From an uncultured Oscillospiraceae bacterium (GTDB lineage: Bacteria; Bacillota; Clostridia; Oscillospirales; Acutalibacteraceae), in contig UQLR01000020.1 in assembly GCA_900541975.1 (NCBI GenBank), positions 1 to 37,321 of the forward strand: 37,321 nucleotides of DNA, read 5' to 3'. A program made the position numbers and the translations under genes. The notes under the pieces were generated by a model. That model was not told the origin of the DNA, made no database searches, and was given only the letters and a program-made list of their open reading frames with translations. The stretch's first letter is position 1. Each line of letters opens with the position of its first letter. This document shows, one piece after another, positions 14,931-22,954 of this stretch.

Positions 14931-16886
14931 ATGAACAATCACTCTCTGAAAGAGCAGGCCCATGGGGAAATCGAACGGATCTTCCGAATCCTTCTCCCTC
15001 AAAACGGGCTGGCAGTTCGGGAAGAACAGATTACCCTCTGCCACGCCATGCTGGACACCCTGCTCCAAAACAATATCGCTTTATGCGACGCGGGAGTCGG
15101 GATCGGCAAGACCTACGCCTACCTGACCGCCTGCATTTTACTGAAAAAGTTTGCCCCGCACGGGCCTGCCGGTTCCCAGCCGGTGGTGGTCTCCACCTCC
15201 AGCGTTGCCCTGCAGGACGCCATCATCGGGGAATACATCCCGTTTTTATCCCGGATTTTTCTGGAGAACCGCATCATTCAAAAGCCCATCCGGGCAATGG
15301 TGCGAAAGGGTAAGGAACGCTTTGTCTGCGACTCACGTCTCGCCCAACGGTTGGAAGCCGTGAAACATAAGAAAAAGAATGCGGAGCAGATGAAAGCCCT
15401 GCTCTCCCTTCGCAGCTATTATGATTTAGACGCCGTAACCGGCCTCAGTGGATTTGACAGGCGGCAGGTGTGCGTCCCCAAGGTTTGCGAGAAAACCTGT
15501 TCGCTGCGAAATATTTGCCGGTACCATCAATACCTGAAGGAAGCCAGAAGCGCGGAGATTTTTGTCCAGATTTGCAATCACAATTACTTGTTGGCAGATG
15601 CAGCCCACCGTTTACAGGAACTGCGGCCTCTTCTCAATGATTACCGGGCTTTGGTAATCGACGAGGCCCACAAGCTGCCGGACGCAGCCCGCCAGATGTA
15701 CGGGCAGAGTTTGTCGGCGGAGGATTTCCGTGAACTCTGCGACCTGCTGGCAAAAGAAAAATATATCCTTGCTTCCCAGCGTCTGAAAGAAAAGTTTACT
15801 GCCCTATTGGGTGCCATGTGCCGGGGCGAACTGCTGGAAGAAGCCCAACGTACCGCCTTTATTTTAACGCCGGATCGGGAAACGGCCCTTCGGGATTGCC
15901 TTTCCCTCCTCCGGCAGCTACAAAAACAGCTTGCCCCGCACCTCCCACGATGGCTTCTTTACCGGCTGGGAACAACAGAGCAGTCTCTAAACCTCTTTTT
16001 TACCGGGGATCGCAAATACATCCTCTACATTCAATACGACAGGGACGGAAGTCCCAGCCTCTGCGCCGCCAGCCGGGAAATGCCGGAGCAGCTGCGCCGG
16101 GCGCTGTGGCTAAAGGATATCCCCGCCATCCTGACCTCCGGCACCCTCATGGCTGGTGGCAGCTTTGAACGAACAAAAAAGGTCATGGGGCTGTCCGTGA
16201 ACCAACGGCTGGAGGATTTTATTGCGGTTTCGCCCTTTAACTATGAAGAAAACTGCCTCCTTTACATCCCCGGCGACCTGCCGAGAGCGCAGATGGGAAG
16301 CGAAAAGGAAGCTAAGTGTCTGGCAGAGCAGATCTGCCGGTTGGTGGAAGCCACTCATGGCCACACTCTGGTGCTCTTTACTTCCTATTCCCTCATGGGC
16401 GCTGTTTATAATCAGGTAAAGGACCGGCTGTCTTTTCCCTTGATGGAAGTATGGCGGCACTCGCAGGATATCATTCACCAATTCAAGCAGGCCAGCAACG
16501 CCGTGCTGTTCGCGGCGGGCTCCTGTTGGGAAGGTGTGGATTTTCCCGGCGATATGGTGTCGTCGCTCATACTTGTGCGGCTGCCGTTCCCTGTTCCAGA
16601 TCCATTGAGCGAAGCGGAACGGGAACAGTACCCAACCCTGCAGGATTACATCAAGACCGTAGTCATACCGGATATGCAGGTAAAACTCAGGCAGGGATTC
16701 GGGCGGGCCATCCGCACCGAAACCGACACCTGCGTGGTGAGCATTTTGGATTATCGGGCAGCCCCCGGCCAACGGTATCACAAAGCTGTGCTGGAAACCC
16801 TGCCGAACCTTCGGCTCACCGGAAAAATCGAAGATGTAGAGGATTTCATCCGGGCAAAGAAAGGCCCGGATTATTTTATGTCATAA
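14931..16886 (+). CDS. DinG/Rad3-type ATP-dependent DNA helicase
   Basis: 651 aa; ATG at 14931 with AAGGAG upstream is preferred to the longer frame from 14898, which has no site. Superfamily 2 XPD-like motifs: Walker A with Lys60 (GVGIGKTYAYL), D244EAH, and the C-terminal motifs SCWEGVDFPGD and RQGFGRAIR. Four cysteines at 181, 186, 190 and 196 (C-x4-C-x3-C-x5-C) match the iron-sulfur cluster of DinG/XPD helicases. Such enzymes unwind 5'-to-3' and resolve D-loops, R-loops and forked DNA. In this element it lies between the regulatory segment and the recombinase genes and probably helps DNA processing after conjugation. The assignment is secure; the precise role in the element is inferred. 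Confidence 0.88.
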   Translation: MNNHSLKEQAHGEIERIFRILLPQNGLAVREEQITLCHAMLDTLLQNNIALCDAGVGIGKTYAYLTACILLKKFAPHGPAGSQPVVVSTSSVALQDAIIGEYIPFLSRIFLENRIIQKPIRAMVRKGKERFVCDSRLAQRLEAVKHKKKNAEQMKALLSLRSYYDLDAVTGLSGFDRRQVCVPKVCEKTCSLRNICRYHQYLKEARSAEIFVQICNHNYLLADAAHRLQELRPLLNDYRALVIDEAHKLPDAARQMYGQSLSAEDFRELCDLLAKEKYILASQRLKEKFTALLGAMCRGELLEEAQRTAFILTPDRETALRDCLSLLRQLQKQLAPHLPRWLLYRLGTTEQSLNLFFTGDRKYILYIQYDRDGSPSLCAASREMPEQLRRALWLKDIPAILTSGTLMAGGSFERTKKVMGLSVNQRLEDFIAVSPFNYEENCLLYIPGDLPRAQMGSEKEAKCLAEQICRLVEATHGHTLVLFTSYSLMGAVYNQVKDRLSFPLMEVWRHSQDIIHQFKQASNAVLFAAGSCWEGVDFPGDMVSSLILVRLPFPVPDPLSEAEREQYPTLQDYIKTVVIPDMQVKLRQGFGRAIRTETDTCVVSILDYRAAPGQRYHKAVLETLPNLRLTGKIEDVEDFIRAKKGPDYFMS

Positions 16887-16901
16887 AGGAGATTACCATA
16901 G

Positions 16902-17336
16902 ATGAACAGAAAAACAGAAACGGCGGGATTTCTCTACGCAGACCGCCCCATGTGGTTATACAGCCGCAGCAGCGATAAAAGAATGTTTGTCCTGATTCAG
17001 CAGATGCGGAATCTTTTAGAGGAAGCCAATCATCGGGGATACACTGTCGTGGGTACCTCGCAGGATATGGGAACCGGCAGGAGCACAGCCCGCATGGGCC
17101 TAAAACAGATGATGCGGGCTGTGCAGGGCGGCTTCGTCCGCGCTGTGCTTGTGCGGGATTTATCCCGCCTGAGCCACGATCCCGCCATCTTGATTCAAAT
17201 ACTGGAGTTTCTGCAGGACCATAACGCGGTACTGATCACCACCGAGAGCGACTTGCGGTATGAGCTTTACATCAAGGGACTGGAAAACCGCTTTTTCCAG
17301 AGGGCAGCCCAAAAGGGCCTCCATCTGCCGTGGTGA
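16902..17336 (+). CDS. Stand-alone resolvase catalytic-domain protein
   Basis: 144 aa, 15 bp after the helicase. It resembles only the N-terminal domain of serine recombinases: YSRSSD aligns with the usual YARVSSD so a nucleophile-position serine (Ser24) is present, and DLSRLSHD matches the conserved arginine segment (LSRLSRD). The recombinase and zinc-ribbon DNA-binding domains are absent. The start region is divergent, so activity is doubtful. Small proteins of this type precede the large recombinases in related elements and may modulate them or assist the catalytic-domain-less recombinase at 19153. Function beyond family is inference. Confidence 0.7.
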   Translation: MNRKTETAGFLYADRPMWLYSRSSDKRMFVLIQQMRNLLEEANHRGYTVVGTSQDMGTGRSTARMGLKQMMRAVQGGFVRAVLVRDLSRLSHDPAILIQILEFLQDHNAVLITTESDLRYELYIKGLENRFFQRAAQKGLHLPW

Positions 17337-17342
17337 ATTTTC

Positions 17343-17522
17343 ATGGCAATTCCCTATACCTTGCAGACCCCAAGCGAAAAGGTGATCAATGAAATCAAAT
17401 ACTTTGCAGCATTCTCCGCATTAAAACGGCTGTTAGAACAAGAGAAAATCACATTGGAAAACTGCCGGCTGGCGAATGTTGCTATTGCCGAAAAGTACGG
17501 CGTTTCACAACTCCATATTTAG
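17343..17522 (+). CDS. 59-aa SHOCT-like small protein of the recombination module
   Basis: ATG 17343, only 6 bp after the preceding stop, so translation is probably coupled. The peptide contains FSALKRLLEQEKITLENC and ends with IAEKYGVSQLHI, resembling the SHOCT pattern (short helical segment, then I-T-x-E, then IAEKYG). SHOCT domains are short C-terminal oligomerisation segments; here it forms most of the protein. Its fixed position before large serine recombinase genes suggests an accessory factor such as a directionality or oligomerisation partner, which is inference. Confidence 0.65.
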   Translation: MAIPYTLQTPSEKVINEIKYFAAFSALKRLLEQEKITLENCRLANVAIAEKYGVSQLHI

Positions 17523-17599
17523 TGGTTGTCGTGATAGCTATCCCAAACCGGTTGTGGTAGTCTTTGGTGTGACAAAAAAGATGTCCAACCGGAAAGGGG

Positions 17600-19150
17600 G
17601 TGGCAAAGGTGCCGCAGGTTAAGGTCATACAGCCAATAGCAGAACAAGCCAAAAAGCTACGGGTTGCAGCTTACGCCCGTGTGAGCAGCGATTCAGCCGA
17701 CCAGCTGAATTCCTTTTCCACCCAAGTGGACTATTACACCAGTTACATTAGGTCGAAAGAAGAATGGGAATTCGCAGGGCTGTATGCGGATGAAGCGGTC
17801 TCCGGCACCACAGCCGACAAGCGGGATGATTTTCAGCGCCTGCTGGCCGACTGCCGTGCCGGGAAGATCGACCGCATCCTCGTCAAATCCATTTCCCGAT
17901 TTGCAAGGAATACCATCGACTGTATCCAGACGGTGCGGGAACTCAAACAGCTTGGCGTTGCTATAGAATTTGAAAAAGAGGAAATCGACACCGGGAACAT
18001 GGGTAGCGAAATGCTGCTGAGTATTTTAGGATCAGCCGCACAGGAAGAATCCCTCTCTATCTCGAAAAACCTGAAATGGAGCTATCGCCGCCGGATGAAA
18101 TCCGGCGATTTTATTACCTGCAGCGCACCTATTGGCTATATTCTGAAGAATAAGACTTTAGTGCCAGACCCACAGGAAGTTCCCATCGTCGAGTATATTT
18201 TCAGCAGCTATCTTGCCGGAAAAGGCGCTGATGAAATTGCTTCAGAACTTAATGAAATAGAGATAAAAAGCAAGGCTGGAATTGCTAAACATTGGCGTTC
18301 CGTGACTGTACTCAAAATTTTGAAAAATGAAAAATATATTGGCGATTCGTTAGTTCAAAAGAGCTTCACAACAGAAGAATTGCCATTCCGGAGGAAACAA
18401 AATAACGGACAACTTCCCAAATACTACATCAAAAATTCCCACCAAGGTATTATACCTGTTGAGATTTTTGAAGCGGTACAGGAACTTCTCAGGCAGAGAA
18501 GTATTACCCATTCACCGAAAAATAAAGTCCAACAGTTTCCTTTAAGTAAAGTAGTCAAATGTGGCTTGTGCGATTCCACCTTTTATCGGAAATCCAATGA
18601 TCGACTTACAAAATGGATTTGTTACCAACATCTAAAAAGTAAAGAATTATGCCCTATAAAAGCAATTCCCCAAGAAGAATTCTATCAAGCCTTTTTGAAG
18701 GTATACAACAAGCTTTTGGACAACAAGGATATGATTTTGAAAGTGATGTTGGACCAGCTTTTAGAACTCCAAGTCAAGACCACACTCACGAAACCAGACA
18801 TCGTAGAGATAAACGAAAAAATATCTGAATTAGTCAAGCAGAACCATTCACTCGCAAGGTTACAGACCAAGGGGTGCATCGATTCTGCTATTTTTATAGA
18901 GCGAAGCAACCGCAACAACCAGAAAATCGAAGAGTTGCGCTGGAAACTGCGCCAACTACAGGAGCCAGATAATATCACCAAAACGATTGAAGATACAAGG
19001 CTGTTGCTGGATTTATTGGAAGAAGCCCAACCAATGGTAGAATTTGATCCGGTGATATTTAAGAGCATGATACAGAAGATCATTGTTTACCCGGAAAAAT
19101 TTGGCTTTTGCCTTATCAATGGGTTGGTTCTTGATGAAGGACGGTGTTAA
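17600..19150 (+). CDS. Large serine recombinase 1 of 3
   Basis: 516 aa from GTG 17600 (GGAAAGGGG just upstream). Resolvase domain with nucleophile Ser29 (YARVSSD) and the RFARNT segment; recombinase domain from about 170 to 280 (NEKYIGDSLVQKSF); zinc ribbon at about 315-355 (CGLCDSTF ... CYQHLKSKELC); coiled-coil after 380. This is the TndX/TnpX-like class that excises and integrates conjugative or mobilisable elements with short att cores. Its second half is clearly more AT-rich than its first half, suggesting a recombination joint within the gene. Next gene overlaps or abuts its stop. Confidence 0.9.
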   Translation: MAKVPQVKVIQPIAEQAKKLRVAAYARVSSDSADQLNSFSTQVDYYTSYIRSKEEWEFAGLYADEAVSGTTADKRDDFQRLLADCRAGKIDRILVKSISRFARNTIDCIQTVRELKQLGVAIEFEKEEIDTGNMGSEMLLSILGSAAQEESLSISKNLKWSYRRRMKSGDFITCSAPIGYILKNKTLVPDPQEVPIVEYIFSSYLAGKGADEIASELNEIEIKSKAGIAKHWRSVTVLKILKNEKYIGDSLVQKSFTTEELPFRRKQNNGQLPKYYIKNSHQGIIPVEIFEAVQELLRQRSITHSPKNKVQQFPLSKVVKCGLCDSTFYRKSNDRLTKWICYQHLKSKELCPIKAIPQEEFYQAFLKVYNKLLDNKDMILKVMLDQLLELQVKTTLTKPDIVEINEKISELVKQNHSLARLQTKGCIDSAIFIERSNRNNQKIEELRWKLRQLQEPDNITKTIEDTRLLLDLLEEAQPMVEFDPVIFKSMIQKIIVYPEKFGFCLINGLVLDEGRC

Positions 19151-19152
19151 AC

Positions 19153-19983
19153 ATGAAAAAAATACGATATCTTCTCTTCGGATATCAAATAGTACACGGA
19201 AAAACAATTGAAAATCCTCCTGAGAAAGAACTTGTAGAAGAAATTTATCAGAAATACTTGCAGGGTTGGTCCATCAAACAATTAGCGCTATATGCAGAAC
19301 AAAGTGGAATCCCATATCGGGAAAACTCAAATGGCTGGAACAAGAATATGGTTACCCGGATACTGGAGGATGAACGCTACTGGAACGGGGAAAAATATCC
19401 GCCAATTATAAGCAAGGAACTTGCCGATAGCGTAGTCCAATTAAAAAGGAGCAAAGCTACACCATATTCTGACGTTCTCTTTATCCAAAAAAAGATGATT
19501 TGTCCGATATGCGGAAAACGCTTGACCAGAAACAGTCAAAGAAAACCTATTATTTTGTGGAACTGCCAAGAGTGTCAGAGGTACTTCGGACCTATATCTG
19601 ATGATGAGATTAGGCAGATGGTTATGGCAAAACTGTTGGAAATTTTCCGGGAGCCACAGAAAGTAGAGCCTGATAAATTAAGTAATAACAGCCTGTCCAT
19701 ACAGGCAGCCCGATTGACTAACGAGATCAATCAAATGCTGGATCAGCGTGAAGTTGATACGAACAAGGTGCTTTCCCTCATTTTAGAGTGCGCTGCCGAA
19801 AAGTATAAGACCTGCAGCATCAAGGAATCCGACCACCTCACCATCAAAATAAAGGCTCTTTTTCAGGAGCATAGCAACGACGAGGAACTGAACCGGGAAC
19901 TTTTCGAGCAGACCGTGAAGCAGGTTATCCTGCAGCCGGATGACTCCATAAAGTTTCAGCTGCTGAATGGAAAAATAGTTTGA
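19153..19983 (+). CDS. Recombinase-like protein 2 of 3, lacking the catalytic domain
   Basis: 276 aa from ATG 19153 (AAGGA 11 nt upstream; an upstream GTG at 19144 is too close to it). The sequence begins directly in the recombinase DNA-binding domain (FGYQIVHGK, VTRILEDERYWNGEKYP), has a zinc ribbon (CPICGKRL ... CQECQRYFG) and a coiled-coil-like C-terminus. No resolvase N-terminus and no nucleophile serine are present. The normal start signals and intact frame argue against a decayed gene; the family is known as an accessory partner in three-recombinase elements. It could provide DNA-binding specificity while neighbours supply catalysis. Confidence 0.82.
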   Translation: MKKIRYLLFGYQIVHGKTIENPPEKELVEEIYQKYLQGWSIKQLALYAEQSGIPYRENSNGWNKNMVTRILEDERYWNGEKYPPIISKELADSVVQLKRSKATPYSDVLFIQKKMICPICGKRLTRNSQRKPIILWNCQECQRYFGPISDDEIRQMVMAKLLEIFREPQKVEPDKLSNNSLSIQAARLTNEINQMLDQREVDTNKVLSLILECAAEKYKTCSIKESDHLTIKIKALFQEHSNDEELNRELFEQTVKQVILQPDDSIKFQLLNGKIV

Positions 19984-19999
19984 AAGGAGCGAACTTCCC

Positions 20000-21610
20000 A
20001 TGCCACAAAAGGTAGTCATGGAAATCCCGGCAAACCCCATGCTGGGAGATTTGCGAAAGCGAAAACGAAAGCTGAGAGTTGCGGCCTACTGCCGGGTAAG
20101 CACCGAGGAAGAAGAACAGCAAAACAGCTTTGAGGTACAGGTGGACTATTACACCGAAAAGATCACCCATCACGATGGCTGGCAGCTTGCCGGAATTTTT
20201 GCAGACGATGGGATCTCCGGGGTGCGAACCAAAAAGAGGGACCAATTCAATGAAATGATAGATCTCTGCAGGAAAAAGAAAATAGATCTCATCCTGACGA
20301 AATCCATTTCCCGATTTGCCCGGAATACCCTCGACTGCATCAAACACGTCCGAATCCTCAAAAGCTGGGGTATCCCCGTGATATTCGAGAAGGAAAACAT
20401 CGACACCTCGAATATGAACAGCGAAATGATCCTGACTTGCCTGAGTTCCTTCGCACAGGCCGAAAGCGAATCCATCAGCGGAAACGTCACCAAGGGAATT
20501 CGCATGGGGTACAAGCAAGGGCGGTTTGCCTTCCGTTACACCGGCTTCGCCTTTCAAAAGGGGCTGGACGGAGAGCCTGAAATCATCCCCAAGGACGCCC
20601 AAACAATCCTCATGATCGCACGGGAATTCCTGAACGGCGGCAGCCTGAAAGGGATCAAGGAAAAGCTGGAGAAAGCAGGCCTCCCAAGCCCTGCAGGAGA
20701 GCCGAAATGGACAACACAGACGATCCAGCGAATCCTCCAGAATGAGAAATACGCAGGCGACGTTCTGCTGCAGAAAACCTACACCGCCGATTTTTTAGAA
20801 GGGAAAGTCAAGAAGAATAACGGAGAACTGCCGCAATACTACATTCAGAATAACCATCCGGCTATCATCCCAAGAGAAATGTTTTTTCAAATTCAGGAAG
20901 AACTCGCCCGAAGAAGAAGCAAAAAGCCTGCCAATACCAAGAGGGCCAAGACCAACCGTGGCAGGTTCACCAGTAAATATGCCCTATCCGAAAGGCTGGT
21001 CTGTGGGGACTGCGGCTGTTATTTCCGCAGGGTAACATGGAACATCCACGGAAGAAAGCAAATCGTCTGGCGGTGCATCAACCGGCTGGAGTTCGGACCG
21101 AAATCCTGTGGAAAATCACCCAGCCTTGAAGAAGCAGCCCTTCACACCGCCATATTGGAAGCCATCCGTTCTCTGGTTCATGGGCAGCAGGAAGAAATGG
21201 CTGCGGCACTGCAGGATACCCTGATACAGTGCATCGCCGGAGAAAAGGAAGAAGCCAGCCCCATTGTGATAGAGAACAAAATCAAGGAACTGGAAACAGA
21301 GTTTGACCGGCTGCTGGTTCTGGCGGTTGACGAAAACGACATCATCGACCATAAACTGAAACAGATCAGCGAAACCATCCTCAAACTGAAACAGCAGAAA
21401 AAGCGGATTGAATATACCGCAGAGCGTTCCGAGGTAATGGAATCTAAAGCCAAAGATGTCATGGGGCTAGTTTCTGCCGAGGACCTCGACCTGACAGAAT
21501 ACTCCGACGCCTTAGTGTACCGCATCATTGAAAGAATCACCGTACTTTCCAAAGAGGAAATCCGCATCCGTTTCATAGGCGGATTTGAAATCACACAGCC
21601 CCTTCGCTAA
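20000..21610 (+). CDS. Large serine recombinase 3 of 3
   Basis: 536 aa; ATG with GAAAGGAGC upstream, 16 bp after the previous stop. Complete domain set: resolvase with nucleophile Ser34 (YCRVSTEE) and RFARNTLDC, recombinase domain at about 170-290 (RILQNEKYAGDVLLQKTY), zinc ribbon at about 335-375 (CGDCGCYFRR), then coiled-coil. It is as GC-rich as recombinase 1's N-terminal half. Being the last gene before a strong terminator, it probably lies at the very right end of the element. Together with recombinase 1 it should carry out excision and integration. Confidence 0.9.
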   Translation: MPQKVVMEIPANPMLGDLRKRKRKLRVAAYCRVSTEEEEQQNSFEVQVDYYTEKITHHDGWQLAGIFADDGISGVRTKKRDQFNEMIDLCRKKKIDLILTKSISRFARNTLDCIKHVRILKSWGIPVIFEKENIDTSNMNSEMILTCLSSFAQAESESISGNVTKGIRMGYKQGRFAFRYTGFAFQKGLDGEPEIIPKDAQTILMIAREFLNGGSLKGIKEKLEKAGLPSPAGEPKWTTQTIQRILQNEKYAGDVLLQKTYTADFLEGKVKKNNGELPQYYIQNNHPAIIPREMFFQIQEELARRRSKKPANTKRAKTNRGRFTSKYALSERLVCGDCGCYFRRVTWNIHGRKQIVWRCINRLEFGPKSCGKSPSLEEAALHTAILEAIRSLVHGQQEEMAAALQDTLIQCIAGEKEEASPIVIENKIKELETEFDRLLVLAVDENDIIDHKLKQISETILKLKQQKKRIEYTAERSEVMESKAKDVMGLVSAEDLDLTEYSDALVYRIIERITVLSKEEIRIRFIGGFEITQPLR

Positions 21611-21611
21611 G

Positions 21612-21677
21612 AAGCAGGTACAGAGAAATGCTGGCAGACCATGTGCTGTCGGTGTTTCTCTGTACCTGCTTTTTTTG
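21612..21677 (+). terminator. Terminator of the recombinase operon, near the element's right end
   Basis: The arms AAGCAGGTACAGAGAAA (21612-21628) and TTTCTCTGTACCTGCTT (21655-21671) pair perfectly over 17 bp, with T residues to 21677. It starts one base after the recombinase stop codon. Confidence 0.9.
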
Positions 21678-21741
21678 CATTTTATATTTATTTGTGTTAT
21701 ACTACTTATAGAATATTTGAAAAGAAGGGGTGCGTGTCCAA

Positions 21742-21782
21742 AAAAGATATTTTTCTTTTCAAACAAGAGGGTATCTTTTTTG
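21742..21782 (+). terminator. AT-rich hairpin near the presumed element boundary
   Basis: AAAAAGATA (21742-21750) pairs with TATCTTTTT (21773-21781). Weak because nearly all A-T. The interval 21678-22066 carries no gene; it holds this hairpin, one copy of the dispersed repeat and the promoter region of the next gene. The element's right attachment site should lie here but I see no decisive core. Confidence 0.4.
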
Positions 21783-21792
21783 TAGCGTAAAC

Positions 21793-21930
21793 CCACGTCG
21801 GAACGAGTTGCGCTCGTTCCGATTTTTTTATTTTATAAGAAATCGGTCGCCCGTCCCGCTGTCTCTTCTTTTCAGCAAAAAAGTCATGTGCTGTATCCGC
21901 ACATCTCCGAAGGTTTACCGCAACCAGCTT
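21793..21930 (+). repeat. Dispersed repeat, copy A
   Basis: Opens with CCCACGTCGG and a perfect 9-bp hairpin CGGAACGAG / CTCGTTCCG (21799-21807 and 21813-21821) followed by a T run, then a C/T-rich tail (CCCGCTGTCTCTTCTTTTC, AAAAAAGTCA). The same order of blocks occurs at 27666-27800 and 27893-28055. The hairpin and T run make it a functional-looking terminator. Confidence 0.7.
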
Positions 21931-22066
21931 TTGCGGCGTTAATAAAATTGCGGTACAATGCTTCCATTTATTTTTTCGTTATAATCAGAATTTTAAAATT
22001 AAAAAGGGGAATTTTTACCGTCGTTTTGGATATACTTCGTTTATAAAGGAAAGGATGGTGTTCTTT

Positions 22067-22501
22067 ATGATTGAACAGGATACAATCCGGCTTTTACGGG
22101 AGTGCGACGCCGGTGTAAAAATGGGGGTTTCATCTATTGACGAAGTTTTGGGCTATGTGCAGGCCGACGCATTTAAAAAATATTTGTCCGACTGTAAGCA
22201 GGAACATGAAAAACTTGGTACGGAAATGCAGGAATTGCTGGGCCGATATAAGGACGAAGGCAAGGAGCCAAACCCTATTGCAAAGGGAATGTCCTGGATA
22301 AAGACCAACATGAAACTGGTCATGAATGAATCCGATAATACAATTGCCGATTTGATGACCGACGGCTGCAATATGGGAGTCAAGTCATTGAACCGATACC
22401 TAAACGAATATAAAGCTGCAGATGAGGTTTCAAAGGATATTACCAAACGGTTGATTAACCTTGAAGAAAAACTGGCAATAGATATTCGTCCATTTTTATA
22501 A
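22067..22501 (+). CDS. Putative four-helix-bundle protein (DUF2383-like)
   Basis: 144 aa. ATG 22067 is chosen (AAAGGATGG upstream); an in-frame ATG at 22055 sits inside the ribosome binding site. The protein is all-helical and soluble: EQDTIRLLRECDAGVKMG, DAFKKYLSDCKQEHEKL and a C-terminal LINLEEKLAIDIRPFL, resembling the PA2169/DUF2383 four-helix fold of ferritin-like proteins. No clear di-iron ligand set is visible. It stands alone between terminators. Function unknown; such proteins are often stress-induced. Confidence 0.65.
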   Translation: MIEQDTIRLLRECDAGVKMGVSSIDEVLGYVQADAFKKYLSDCKQEHEKLGTEMQELLGRYKDEGKEPNPIAKGMSWIKTNMKLVMNESDNTIADLMTDGCNMGVKSLNRYLNEYKAADEVSKDITKRLINLEEKLAIDIRPFL

Positions 22502-22586
22502 GGCAAACAACGGCTCGCTGTTTTTGTGCTTTATAGCATGCGCCTTTTTATTGCAAATCCACGTTGGCATGCATGCTGTTCTGTTG

Positions 22587-22614
22587 AAAAGCTCGGTTTT
22601 TGCCGGGCTTTTTT
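22587..22614 (+). terminator. Intrinsic terminator after the helix-bundle gene
   Basis: AAAAGCTCGG (22587-22596) pairs with CCGGGCTTTT (22603-22612) with one wobble, T-rich loop and trailing T run. Confidence 0.75.
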
Positions 22615-22691
22615 ACTATCGTTTTGTTTCTTTAGCAGCAGCCTGTAAGCATGGACCTCTGCAGAAAAATGAATAGGAGGCGGATTCCCGG

Positions 22692-22720
22692 TTGACATTT
22701 CCGGAGATATTCTATATAAT
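22692..22720 (+). promoter_or_regulatory. Consensus promoter of the cation-ATPase leader
   Basis: TTGACA at 22692-22697 and TATAAT at 22715-22720 with a 17-bp spacer. Transcription should start near 22727, about 230 nt before the ATPase start codon. Confidence 0.85.
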
Positions 22721-22726
22721 GAGGAG

Positions 22727-22890
22727 CATAACTAATAAGAAAGGGAGATATGCTGGAATAATGGATGACATTGACAGCAGCGACGCCGACGGCGTAAGCA
22801 ATCTTTTTAGCTTTTATTTTATATGCAAATTTGTATGATATGGCATAACCTGCGCCCTTGAATAGGGCCTGGCGGGTTGTGCCTTTTTTT
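22727..22890 (+). promoter_or_regulatory. Structured leader plus terminator upstream of a P-type ATPase (riboswitch-like)
   Basis: The leader opens with AAAGGGAGAT (22740-22749), which can pair with ATCTTTTT at 22801-22808 using G-U pairs, enclosing a conserved-looking block with a tight hairpin ACGCC-GAC-GGCGT (22784-22796). An intrinsic terminator follows at 22842-22890 (GGCATAACC with GGTTGTGCC, an inner CCCTT/AGGG stem, then seven T), 64 bp before the ATPase start. Promoter, compact structured RNA, terminator and metal-ATPase gene is the usual layout of a transcriptional riboswitch. The yybP-ykoY Mn2+ class controls such ATPases but I do not see its hallmark GGGGAGUAGC loop, so the class is unassigned. 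Confidence 0.55.
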
Positions 22891-22954
22891 ACTGATTTTC
22901 GCCTTTGGGCGGTCAGAATATATGTATTTGAAGAAAGGAGTGGTCTGTCCAATT

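Noticed and set aside
14463..15313. Long Arg/Pro-rich frames over 14463-15313
   Set aside because: They overlap the certain helicase gene or the hairpin-rich stretch and have low-complexity, shadow-like sequence without start signals.
22727..22841. Naming the leader a yybP-ykoY Mn2+ riboswitch
   Set aside because: The gene context fits but the conserved GGGGAGUAGC-type loop is not visible; class left open.
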